Source: JAYKHL01 sp035284865 (lineage in GTDB: Bacteria; Cyanobacteriota; Sericytochromatia; S15B-MN24; JAQBPE01). Taken from it: a DNA stretch of 18,310 nucleotides. Every line of letters starts with the position of its first letter. Position 1 is the first letter of the stretch. This document shows, piece after piece, positions 7,456 through 13,916 of this stretch. Made by a program: the position numbers and the translations under genes. The stretch lies in NCBI GenBank assembly GCA_035284865.1, contig JAYKHL010000080.1:1-18310 (forward strand), read 5' to 3'. Under the pieces are notes generated by a model that saw nothing but the letters and a program-made list of their open reading frames with translations, was not told the origin of the DNA and did not search any database.

Positions 7456-7496
7456 ACTCACGACGCAACGCGCGTAGAATGTAACACGGAAACGAA

Positions 7497-8744
7497 TCAA
7501 GCACCAGGGCGCAAGCAAGCGTCCATGCGCCTTCTGAGGAGGTCAAGCGCTCCCTGGGTGGCCCGCTGCTTGACCACGGGACGCCCCATCGCTCCATATC
7601 GCACCCCGAGCGCGGTGGCACCATCCGGCCCTGCCACGGCGAACCACACGAGGCCGACCTCGGTGGGCTCCAGGTTCGGGGCCGGCCCCGCCCAGCCCGT
7701 GACGCCGATGCCCCAGGTGGCGCCAAGGGTGACCCGGGCCCCCTCCGCCAGGGCGCAAGCCACCGCCTCGCTGACCACGCCGTGGGCCTCGATCAACGCC
7801 GGGTCAACCCCCAGCACCGCCTCCTTGACGTCCGTCATGTAGGCCACCACCCCCCCCCGCATCCAGCGGCTGCTGCCCGGCACGTCCGTGAGGCGGCTCG
7901 CCAGCAGGCCCCCGGTGCACGACTCCGCCGTGGCGACGGTCTGCCCCGCCTCCAGCAGGCGCGCCCCGACGGCCGCGGGGAGGGTCACCTCGCCCTCCCC
8001 GTAGTAGTACGGCGCGATCGCCCGCAACCGCGTGAGCACGGGCGCCATGGCAGCCTCGGCGGCAGCCTCGTCCGCGGCCCGCGCCGTCACCCGCAGGTGG
8101 ACCTCCCCGTCCCCGGCATAGGGCGCGACGGAGGGGTTCGCGCCGTCGAGGAGGTCCGCCACCTGCTCGGCCAGCACCGACTCCCCGATGCCCACGTAGC
8201 GCAGCAGCACGGAGCGGATCGTGCCGCCCCCGAGCGCCGCCAGGCGCGGCCGCGCCCAGGCCTGCCACATCGCCTCGAGCTCCGCGGGGACGCCCGGAAA
8301 GGCCAGCACCCAGGCCCCGTCGTGCCGCAGGGCCGCCCCCAGCGCGGTGCCCGTCGGGTTGGGGATCAGCTCGACCGACGGCGGAAACGTGGCCTGCTTC
8401 AGGTTGGAGGGCGACATCGGCCGCCGGCGGGCGGCGAACCAGGCCTCCAGGTGCGCCAGCGCCTCCGGGCGCTCCACGAGGCCCTCGCCCGCGAGCCTCG
8501 CCAGCGCCTCCACCGTGATGTCGTCAGGCGTGGGGCCCAGCCCCCCCGTGACCACCACGACCTCTGCGCGCCCCGCGGCTCGACGCAGGGCGTCGTCGAG
8601 CCGCCCCGCGTTATCTCCCACCGTGGTGTTCCAGCAGACGGCGAGCCCGAGGGCCGCCAGCTCTCGCCCCAGCCACGTCGCGTTGGTGTTCACGACCTGC
8701 CCGATGAGCAGCTCGGTGCCGACACAGAGGACCTCGGCGCGCAT
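7497..8744 (-). CDS. cinA: CinA-family protein (nucleotide pyrophosphatase / nicotinamide-nucleotide amidohydrolase)
   Basis: CinA proteins join an N-terminal molybdopterin-binding-like (COG1058) domain, linked to ADP-ribose pyrophosphatase activity, to a C-terminal NMN deamidase domain in pyridine nucleotide recycling. The 415-residue length fits the two-domain form. N-terminal motifs are VGTELLIGQVVNTNATWLG and VVTGGLGPTPDDIT. The deamidase domain shows TVATAESCTGGLLASRLTDV with the conserved Ser of AESCTGG, then GVVAYMTDVKEAVLGV and VTGWAGPAP. I chose ATG 8744 because MRAEVLCVGTE is where family members begin; an upstream frame to 8795 would overlap upp. The ribosome binding site is weak. 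The gene starts 13 nt after the upp stop, so the two are probably one operon. A run of nine G residues at 7850-7858 lies in the coding strand. The competence role of the name is not general. Confidence 0.95.
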   Translation of the reverse strand: MRAEVLCVGTELLIGQVVNTNATWLGRELAALGLAVCWNTTVGDNAGRLDDALRRAAGRAEVVVVTGGLGPTPDDITVEALARLAGEGLVERPEALAHLEAWFAARRRPMSPSNLKQATFPPSVELIPNPTGTALGAALRHDGAWVLAFPGVPAELEAMWQAWARPRLAALGGGTIRSVLLRYVGIGESVLAEQVADLLDGANPSVAPYAGDGEVHLRVTARAADEAAAEAAMAPVLTRLRAIAPYYYGEGEVTLPAAVGARLLEAGQTVATAESCTGGLLASRLTDVPGSSRWMRGGVVAYMTDVKEAVLGVDPALIEAHGVVSEAVACALAEGARVTLGATWGIGVTGWAGPAPNLEPTEVGLVWFAVAGPDGATALGVRYGAMGRPVVKQRATQGALDLLRRRMDACLRPGA

Positions 8745-8757
8745 GGCGTCCCGCGGC

Positions 8758-9417
8758 TCAGCGGTGGACCGTGCCGAAGGCGCGGTCCCCGGCATCCCCC
8801 AGCCCGGGCACGATGTAACCTTGCTCGTTGAGGTGGGAGTCGACGGACACGCAATAGATGGGCACGTCCGGGTGGGCGGCGTGCACGTGCCGGACTCCCT
8901 CAGGGGCCGCGATCAGGCACAGGAACTTGATGCGCTGCGCCTTGCGGCGCTTGAAGGCCTCGATGGTGGCCGTCGCGGACCCGCCCGTCGCCAGCATCGG
9001 GTCCAGGATCAAGACGGTGGCATCAGCCCCGATCTCGCCGGGCAGCTTGAGGTAGTACTCGACAGGCTGCAGGGTCTCCTCGTTGCGGTACAGGCCGATG
9101 TGACGCACCTGGGCCTCGGGAAGCAGCTCGGTGGCGGGCTCCATCATCGCGAGGCCTGCCCGCAGGATCGGGGCGACGATCAAGGGTCGTTCACCAAGCG
9201 TCCGGCCCTCCGTGACCGCCAGGGGCGTCGGCACCTCGATGGCGTCCGTCTCCAGGTCGCGCGTGGCCTCGTAGATCAGGAACTTGGCCAGCTCCCGCAC
9301 CCGCGCGCGAAACCTCGGTGTCGGCGTGTCCTTGTGGCGCATCTCGGCCAGCGCCGAGACGACGAGGGGGTGGTCGAGCTGGACAACGCGCCCCGCGGCG
9401 GGGGTGGGGTTCGACAT
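8758..9417 (-). CDS. upp: Uracil phosphoribosyltransferase
   Basis: This cytosolic salvage enzyme makes UMP from uracil and PRPP. The 219-residue protein has the usual length and motifs: VVQLDHPLVVSALAEMRHKDT near the N terminus, PILRAGLAM, the PRPP loop LILDPMLATGGSA at about 146-158, and the uracil-binding C-terminal segment YIVPGLGDAGDRAFGT. The ATG at 9417 follows a full AGGAGG with 7-nt spacing. It is probably the first gene of an operon with cinA, linking pyrimidine and pyridine nucleotide recycling. A candidate promoter and a palindrome lie just upstream. I see no PyrR-type attenuator. Confidence 0.97.
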   Translation of the reverse strand: MSNPTPAAGRVVQLDHPLVVSALAEMRHKDTPTPRFRARVRELAKFLIYEATRDLETDAIEVPTPLAVTEGRTLGERPLIVAPILRAGLAMMEPATELLPEAQVRHIGLYRNEETLQPVEYYLKLPGEIGADATVLILDPMLATGGSATATIEAFKRRKAQRIKFLCLIAAPEGVRHVHAAHPDVPIYCVSVDSHLNEQGYIVPGLGDAGDRAFGTVHR

Positions 9418-9424
9418 GGTGGCG

Positions 9425-9430
9425 CCTCCT
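9425..9430 (-). promoter_or_regulatory. Ribosome binding site of upp
   Basis: A perfect AGGAGG lies 7 nt before the ATG at 9417, one of the strongest ribosome binding sites in the window and one that fixes the upp start. Confidence 0.85.
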
Positions 9431-9434
9431 GACG

Positions 9435-9451
9435 CCCGCCATCATGGCGGG
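9435..9451. repeat. 17-nt palindrome covering the upp -10 box
   Basis: CCCGCCAT (9435-9442) and ATGGCGGG (9444-9451) are perfect inverted halves around one central base. The site covers the candidate -10 box and ends just before the ribosome binding site, a typical place for a repressor operator. As RNA it could fold with a three-base loop. Confidence 0.5.
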
Positions 9452-9469
9452 GCCCAGCACGGTTGTAAA
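9441..9469 (-). promoter_or_regulatory. Candidate promoter of upp
   Basis: On the minus strand TTTACA (9464-9469, five of six to consensus) and CATGAT (9441-9446, four of six) are 17 nt apart. The implied start of transcription would leave a short leader that still includes the AGGAGG. Confidence 0.45.
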
Positions 9470-9525
9470 CCCTGCCGGGCTGTCGCGACACGGCCCTCCG
9501 GAAGGCCGGGGGCCGTCGCCGGGGC

Positions 9526-10785
9526 TCAGAGGCCCAGGGCGGCAACAGGGTCGATCTCGCCATGGCCGAACATCGGGTCCACGCCGGGCGCGCCCCGATC
9601 GGCGGCCGTCCGCTCCAGGTGCTCCTTGACTTGCTGCGCCGTCCAGTCGGGGTGGCGGGCCCAGACCAGGGCCGCCACGCCAGCGACGAAGGGGGCCGCC
9701 ATCGAGGTGCCGCTCATCTTGGCGTAGGCGTCGCCGGGCATCGTGGACAGGATGCCGACGCCGGGCGCGGTGAGGCTCATCGAGATGTCGTGGTTGGAGA
9801 ACTTCGCCAGGGCCCCCGCGCTGTCGGTCGCCCCGACGGACAGCACCCCCGGGTAGGCAGCCGGGAAGCCGAGGGCATCGGCGCTGTTGCCCGCCGCGGC
9901 GACGATCAGCGCGCCGCTTTGCACGGTGGCCTCGTAGAACTTCCGGTCGGCGCTGGTGGTGGCCGTGCCTCCCACGCTCATGTTCACGATCTTCGCGCCA
10001 TGGGTGATGGCGTGGGCCACCCCCTTCATCACGTCGTAGCTCGTGCCCCCCCCCCGGGCGTCGAGGGCCTTCTCAGCCAGCAGCTTGACGCCGGGCGCCA
10101 CGCCCGCGATGCCGAGGCCATTGTTCGCGATGGCCCCGATGATGCCGGCGCAGTGCGTGCCGTGGCCGTTGTCGTCCATCGGGCCGTTCTTGTCCTTGCG
10201 GTTGAAGAGGCGACCGGGCTTGAAGGTGAGGTCGAGGCCCATCGCCACCCGGTCCTTCAGGTCGGGGTGGGTGTAGTCGATGCCGGTGTCGACCACGCCG
10301 ACGACCATGTCGCCAAGGGGGCTCCGCCAGGCCAGGTGGAGGCTCTTCTGGAGCAAGCCATACTGCAGCGGAAAGTACTCGTCGTCCGGCGCATCTCCCG
10401 GCAGGGGCTGGCCCACGGCGTAGAGCATCGGGTTCGGGTCGGCGGCCCGCACGCCCGGCAGCCCCCGGAGGGCCGCCACGGCGCGTTGCACCAGCGACCG
10501 CTGCCCAACATCGACCAGGTGCCAGGCCGCGCCGCCGAACTCGAAGCGGTCGATCACCTTACCCCCAGCCAGCTCACGCGGCGCGGGCCCGGCGGCATCC
10601 GTGACCACGACGACCTCGGCCGGCGCCTCAGCATAGGCGTTCTTCGCCTGCAGCACCGGGCGTTCCGGGCGCACGGCCCCCTTGGCGACGCCCCGGAGGC
10701 CACCGACGGAGGCCCCGCAGGCCCCCAGGGCGAGGGACGCCGCGAGGGCGGCCACCATCGGGGGAAGGGAGTGGCGGAACGACAT
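9526..10785 (-). CDS. Subtilisin-family (S8) serine peptidase, predicted lipoprotein
   Basis: The 419-residue protein has a lipoprotein signal peptide with lipobox LGAC, giving Cys23 as the lipidated residue, so it should sit on an extracytoplasmic membrane face. Residues about 55-125 look like an I9-type propeptide. The catalytic domain carries the full triad and oxyanion residue: Asp166 in VVDTGIDYTHPDL, His208 in NGHGTHCAG, Asn300 in AAAGNSAD and Ser361 in GTSMAAPFVAG. It should therefore be an active endopeptidase; its substrate is unknown. The ATG at 10785 follows GGAGGTG closely. It stands alone between the YibE/F gene (84 nt upstream) and upp (108 nt downstream). A run of ten C residues at 10046-10055 (G10 in the coding strand) codes for part of Arg-Gly-Gly-Gly at 244-247, between the catalytic His and Ser; slippage there would remove the active site. 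Confidence 0.95.
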   Translation of the reverse strand: MSFRHSLPPMVAALAASLALGACGASVGGLRGVAKGAVRPERPVLQAKNAYAEAPAEVVVVTDAAGPAPRELAGGKVIDRFEFGGAAWHLVDVGQRSLVQRAVAALRGLPGVRAADPNPMLYAVGQPLPGDAPDDEYFPLQYGLLQKSLHLAWRSPLGDMVVGVVDTGIDYTHPDLKDRVAMGLDLTFKPGRLFNRKDKNGPMDDNGHGTHCAGIIGAIANNGLGIAGVAPGVKLLAEKALDARGGGTSYDVMKGVAHAITHGAKIVNMSVGGTATTSADRKFYEATVQSGALIVAAAGNSADALGFPAAYPGVLSVGATDSAGALAKFSNHDISMSLTAPGVGILSTMPGDAYAKMSGTSMAAPFVAGVAALVWARHPDWTAQQVKEHLERTAADRGAPGVDPMFGHGEIDPVAALGL

Positions 10786-10790
10786 CGAAC

Positions 10791-10796
10791 ACCTCC
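10791..10796 (-). promoter_or_regulatory. Ribosome binding site of the S8 peptidase
   Basis: GGAGGT lies 5 nt before the ATG at 10785 and supports that start. I see no convincing promoter in the 84-nt gap, so the gene may be read through from the YibE/F gene. Confidence 0.7.
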
Positions 10797-10869
10797 GGAC
10801 GACGTGCGGTCTTTCCAGAGCTATCCGGCCAACGGGTGCGGAACTTGTCGCGGCGAGGCCAAGAACGGG

Positions 10870-12147
10870 TTAACTTTCGGTTGTGTCCGCTTGAAGCCGC
10901 GCCGAACCCGGGGCCGCCAGCCGCGCCGCCACGAAGGCCGTGAGCGGGATGGCGAGCACGAGCCCGCAGAGCCCCACCAGCAGGGTGATGCCAAAGACGT
11001 TGAGGGCTTCGAGGTGGCTGAGCCGGAGCCAGCCCAGCGGCTGCCCCCCGAGCGACAGGAGCACCGGCAGGAAGCCTCCCAGGTAGGCGAGCAGCAGGGT
11101 GTTGGCGGTCGTCGACAGCAGGTCGCGTCCCACCTCCCAGCCGGCCTGCAGCAGCGCGCGACGGGGCATCGCGGGGTTCGCCCGACGCAGCTCGTCCACC
11201 GCCGCCGCGATCGACAGCGAGAGGTCGAGGATGACCCCCAGCGCCCCGACCAGCATGCTGGCGGCCAGCAGGCCCGGGGCGTCAATCGCGGCGTGGGTGG
11301 CGTGGGCCGAGAGGGCCTCCTCGCTCGCCAGCCCCGAGAGCCGCCCGAGCGTCACGAAGACCGCGGCGAGGAGCGCCGCCAGGGCGATCGCCCCGGTGGT
11401 GCCGGCCACCGCCGCCCACGCCTTGCGGCCGGGCCCGCTGGTGAGCCACGCGGTGGTGACGGACACCCCCGCTGCCAGCAGCACGGCCAGCGGCAGGGGC
11501 GACCAGCCGCGCAACGTGAGTGGCAGCAGCAGCCCTCCGATCGCCAGCGCCGTCAGCGCCAGCACGAGCAGCGTCTTCAGGCCACGCCAGCCCCCCACCC
11601 CGAGGATCAGCAGCCCCGTCAGGCCAGCCAGCCCCAGGGTCGTCCCAGCGCGCTGGTAGTCCACGACCTGCCAGTCGAAGTCTCCGGCCTCTTCCATCGG
11701 CACGGCCGTCAGCACGATCCGCTCGCCGAGCGCCACCGGCAGCTCGAGGCCCTGCGGCCCGCCGCCCCGTTGCACGACGGTGACGGTGCGGCCTGCGGCC
11801 TCCCCTGCCGTGAGCTCGACGGACAGCAGCCGCTCCCCGCGCACCTCGCCGGGCGAGATCCGCCGGACGATCCCCGCGGCAATGCCCAGCGGGGCCTCCT
11901 CGTGGCCGCCAGGCCCGGCCTCCTCCCCCCGCTCGCGCCCTGGCAAGAGGCGCCCCGGTGGCGCCTCCCCCGGCGCCCCACCAGAGCCCGGGGGGGGCGC
12001 GCCCAGGTCCTCGAGCGGGTCCACAGCGGCCGAGGCCGCGGGCAGTGAGGTGTCCGTGGCCGCTGGGGCCTGGGCCCACGCAGGCGCGAGGCCCATCAGC
12101 AGCAACGAGACCAGGGCCAGAAACAGGCGAGGGGGGGAGGCGGACAT
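10870..12147 (-). CDS. YibE/F-family multi-pass membrane protein
   Basis: The 425-residue protein begins with a signal peptide or anchor (residues 7-25, ending AWA), followed by a low-complexity Pro/Gly/Glu region (about 30-87), a small beta-rich extracytoplasmic domain (about 88-165) and then several membrane helices. Family hallmarks of YibE/F (PF07907) are GALGVILDLSLSIAAAVDEL (301-320) and GRDLLSTTANTLLLAYLGG (340-358), followed by LPVLL. The molecular function of the family is not settled; transport has been proposed, and I do not claim a substrate. ATG at 12147 has GGTGAG about 6 nt upstream and starts the signal peptide; the frame continues 48 codons further upstream without a signal or ribosome binding site. 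The gene ends 84 nt before the S8 lipoprotein gene. Confidence 0.9.
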   Translation of the reverse strand: MSASPPRLFLALVSLLLMGLAPAWAQAPAATDTSLPAASAAVDPLEDLGAPPPGSGGAPGEAPPGRLLPGRERGEEAGPGGHEEAPLGIAAGIVRRISPGEVRGERLLSVELTAGEAAGRTVTVVQRGGGPQGLELPVALGERIVLTAVPMEEAGDFDWQVVDYQRAGTTLGLAGLTGLLILGVGGWRGLKTLLVLALTALAIGGLLLPLTLRGWSPLPLAVLLAAGVSVTTAWLTSGPGRKAWAAVAGTTGAIALAALLAAVFVTLGRLSGLASEEALSAHATHAAIDAPGLLAASMLVGALGVILDLSLSIAAAVDELRRANPAMPRRALLQAGWEVGRDLLSTTANTLLLAYLGGFLPVLLSLGGQPLGWLRLSHLEALNVFGITLLVGLCGLVLAIPLTAFVAARLAAPGSARLQADTTES

Positions 12148-12180
12148 GCGGCTCACCAGGCGACGGGCGGGACGGCCTCC

Positions 12181-12186
12181 ATCATA
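12181..12186 (-). promoter_or_regulatory. Candidate -10 box of the YibE/F gene
   Basis: TATGAT on the minus strand matches five of six consensus bases, about 33 nt before the ATG at 12147. No good -35 is found at 16-18 nt, so this is only a candidate. The ndk promoter uses the same TATGAT. Confidence 0.35.
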
Positions 12187-12241
12187 CCTTGCGGCCAGCG
12201 GGACTGCCGGCTGCAGGAGGGGCGCCTGGAGGCAAGCCCCC

Positions 12242-12261
12242 GGTGCGGCCCTGACCGCACC
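12242..12261 (-). terminator. Second hairpin downstream of ndk
   Basis: GGTGCGG (12242-12248) and CCGCACC (12255-12261) form a seven-base stem with a six-base loop, placed directly after the larger hairpin at 12263-12291. No U-tract follows. Confidence 0.45.
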
Positions 12262-12262
12262 A

Positions 12263-12291
12263 ATGCCTCCCCCGGGGGCCGGGGGAGGCAT
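12263..12291 (-). terminator. Strong hairpin downstream of ndk
   Basis: ATGCCTCCCCC (12263-12273) and GGGGGAGGCAT (12281-12291) form a perfect 11-base stem around a seven-base loop, 20 nt after the ndk stop. It is the strongest inverted repeat I find in the window. It lacks a classic U-tract, which is common in GC-rich genomes, but termination or mRNA 3' end protection is the likely role. Confidence 0.6.
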
Positions 12292-12311
12292 CGCAGCCGG
12301 GTCGCCGGGGC

Positions 12312-12773
12312 CTACTCGCGGATCCAGGCCTCGCCCGCGCGCTCCCAGCCCACGAGTTCCTCGGCCTTGAAGAAGATGCCGAGTTCCCGCGCGGCGCTCT
12401 CGGGGCCATCGGATCCGTGGATGACGTTGCGACCGATGTCCACCGAGAAATCCCCGCGGATCGTTCCCGGCTCAGCGTTCGCCGGGTTCGTGGCGCCCAT
12501 CATCTTGCGGGCGGTCGCGATCACGTTCGGGCCCTCCCACGCCATGGCCACGATGGGGCCGTTGGTGATGAAGCCCACCAGACCATCAAAGAAGGGCTTG
12601 CCCTTGTGCTCCCCGTAGTGGGTCTCGGCCATCTCGCGCGTCACCTGCATCAGCTTCAGGCCCACGAGCTTGAAGCCCTTGCGCTCGAAGCGGCCGATGA
12701 TCTCGGCCACGAGGCCGCGCTGGACGCCGTCCGGCTTGACGGCAAGGAAGGTACGTTCGGTGGTGGCGCTCAT
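12312..12773 (-). CDS. ndk: Nucleoside diphosphate kinase
   Basis: This cytosolic enzyme moves the gamma phosphate of ATP to nucleoside diphosphates through a phosphohistidine. The 153-residue length is normal. Motifs are TFLAVKPDGVQRGLVAEII near the N terminus, the Kpn-loop region ATNPANAEPGTIRGDF, and the active-site NVIHGSD with catalytic His119. The ATG at 12773 follows AGGAG at 9-nt spacing; the frame extends 18 codons further upstream, but those codons cover the ribosome binding site. It appears to be a single-gene unit with its own promoter upstream and two tandem hairpins downstream. Confidence 0.98.
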   Translation of the reverse strand: MSATTERTFLAVKPDGVQRGLVAEIIGRFERKGFKLVGLKLMQVTREMAETHYGEHKGKPFFDGLVGFITNGPIVAMAWEGPNVIATARKMMGATNPANAEPGTIRGDFSVDIGRNVIHGSDGPESAARELGIFFKAEELVGWERAGEAWIRE

Positions 12774-12782
12774 GGGATGGAA

Positions 12783-12787
12783 CTCCT
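12783..12787 (-). promoter_or_regulatory. Ribosome binding site of ndk
   Basis: AGGAG lies 9 nt before the ATG at 12773 and argues against the longer open frame that starts at 12827. Confidence 0.7.
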
Positions 12788-12822
12788 GCTGAAAAGCGAG
12801 TAAGGGTGAGAACCGGGCCCGC

Positions 12823-12852
12823 ATCATACCCGGCGCCGGCTGCGCCGGGCAA
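12823..12852 (-). promoter_or_regulatory. Candidate promoter of ndk
   Basis: On the minus strand TTGCCC (12847-12852) and TATGAT (12823-12828, five of six to consensus) are 18 nt apart, about 50 nt before the ATG. The gap to the kinase gene upstream is short and holds no other structure I can support. Confidence 0.5.
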
Positions 12853-12912
12853 GGGTGGTGCCGCTGGGGCCTCCATTGAGGAATGCGGGCCCTCCGCAGG
12901 GGCGTCGGTGGC

Positions 12913-13719
12913 TCAGCGCCGCCTCGCCGTGGCGCGGACCGGCACCGAAACCGTGAAGGTCGTGCCGCGGTTCAGCTCGGACGCGACGTGGATCACGCCA
13001 CCGAGCGCGTCGACGATCCCCCGGGCGATCGCGAGGCCCAGCCCGGCCCCCCCGTAGTGCCGCGTCGTGCTCCCGTCCACCTGATAGAAGCGGTCGAAGA
13101 TGCGCGCCAGGCAGGACCTGGGGATGCCAATGCCGGTATCCCGCACCACCAGCCTCACCCGGCCTCCGGAGGCCTCCGCGGCGAGGTGAACCTCCCCGCC
13201 CTTGGGCGTGAACTTGAGCGCGTTGCGAACCAGGTGACGAAGGGCCTGGTGCAGCCGCTGGGGGTCGCTGTGCAGCACGGGCAGGTCGTCGGCCACCCGG
13301 TGCGTGAGGCGCAACCCGAGGCCGTGCGCCACGGGCCCGAACTCCTCCGCCAGGTGCCGCACCAGCGCCCCGCAGTCCGCCTGGGCGAGCTCGACGGCCA
13401 CGTCCCCGCTGGCAAGCCGCGTCTGCTCCAGGAGATCGTCGACGAGGCCCGTGAGGCGCTCCGCGCCATCCAGGATGCGGGCCACCGCCTCGCGGGCCGC
13501 CGGGGGCAGCTCCCCGTAGGCGCCATCCGCGAGCAGCGAGCCAAAGCCGACGATGAAGTTCAGCGGGGTCCGGAACTCGTGGCTGACGACGTCAAGGTGC
13601 TGGCGAGACAGCCCCGAGCCAGCGGGCATGTCGGACGGCAGCAGCTCCTGCGCCCCGACGCTCCGCGCCCGCGGCGCGGCTGAGCGGGGCTTGGCGCGAG
13701 ACCGGGAGCGATGAGCCAT
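12913..13719 (-). CDS. Soluble sensor-less histidine kinase (HisKA + HATPase)
   Basis: From the ATG at 13719 this is a 268-residue kinase core of a two-component system. After a basic, Ser/Arg/Ala-rich tail of about 38 residues come the H-box VVSHEFRTPLN with phosphoacceptor His47, the N-box RNALKFTPKGG with Asn166, the G1 box DTGIGIP with Asp194, the F-box FDRFYQVD and the G2 box GGAGLGLAIARG. All residues needed for ATP binding and autophosphorylation seem present. No membrane segment, PAS, GAF or HAMP domain is visible, so the input must come from a partner or the short tail. No response regulator is encoded in the window. The start is not certain: there is no clear ribosome binding site, and the frame stays open to a TTG at 13899. 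It diverges from the propeller lipoprotein gene across a 197-nt gap with repeats. Confidence 0.9.
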   Translation of the reverse strand: MAHRSRSRAKPRSAAPRARSVGAQELLPSDMPAGSGLSRQHLDVVSHEFRTPLNFIVGFGSLLADGAYGELPPAAREAVARILDGAERLTGLVDDLLEQTRLASGDVAVELAQADCGALVRHLAEEFGPVAHGLGLRLTHRVADDLPVLHSDPQRLHQALRHLVRNALKFTPKGGEVHLAAEASGGRVRLVVRDTGIGIPRSCLARIFDRFYQVDGSTTRHYGGAGLGLAIARGIVDALGGVIHVASELNRGTTFTVSVPVRATARRR

Positions 13720-13747
13720 GACCCGGAGCGTAGCGCCCCCCCGGGTC

Positions 13748-13767
13748 GGAGGCCTCGGCCAAGGTGG
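13748..13767. repeat. Direct repeat copy 1 in the divergent gap
   Basis: This 20-nt copy differs from the copy at 13780-13799 at only two positions. The 32-nt period is about three helical turns and is not a multiple of three, which argues for a binding-site pair over a repeated peptide. Confidence 0.55.
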
Positions 13768-13781
13768 CCAGCCCGGGCTGG
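13768..13781. repeat. 14-nt perfect palindrome between the direct repeats
   Basis: CCAGCCCGGGCTGG is fully self-complementary, and its centre lies within 1 nt of the midpoint between the two direct repeats. It may be part of one composite operator controlling the kinase gene, the lipoprotein gene or both. Confidence 0.5.
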
Positions 13782-13799
13782 AGGCTTCGGCCAGGGTGG
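13780..13799. repeat. Direct repeat copy 2 in the divergent gap
   Basis: This is the second copy of the 20-nt repeat, reading GGAGGCTTCGGCCAGGGTGG. Just beyond it GGGTT, GCGA and AACCC (13798-13811) can form a small hairpin with a GNRA tetraloop if transcribed on the plus strand. I find no convincing -35/-10 pair for either gene in the 13720-13916 gap. Confidence 0.55.
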
Positions 13800-13916
13800 G
13801 TTGCGAAACCCGAGGGCCGGCATCAGCGAAGATGAGAGGTCGCGGGGAACCAGGCCCGGCGCCCCCAGGTGTCGACAGCTCCCCGCGCGGGAAAGACAAG
13901 GGCAGGGGGGAGCAAC

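Noticed and set aside
2945..7477. A 1510-codon open frame on the plus strand opposite both GH57 genes
   Set aside because: Its product is low-complexity (rich in Arg, Leu, Gly, Val and His) with no recognisable motif. Both GH57 genes on the other strand have conserved motifs throughout. Long antisense frames are expected in GC-rich DNA with G/C third positions.
7427..7726. A 100-codon N-terminal extension of the branching enzyme
   Set aside because: It overlaps cinA, lacks motifs, and GH57 branching enzymes start right before the HSHLPY motif, as with the ATG at 7426.
7850..7858. Nine-base homopolymer in cinA (another at 17325-17333 in the LpxB-related gene)
   Set aside because: At this GC content a few runs of nine are expected by chance in 18 kb, and neither gene encodes a surface protein of the type that usually phase-varies.
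9562..12048. An 828-codon plus-strand frame opposite the S8 peptidase and YibE/F genes
   Set aside because: It has the same shadow composition, spans two well-supported genes on the other strand and shows no ribosome binding site or domain.
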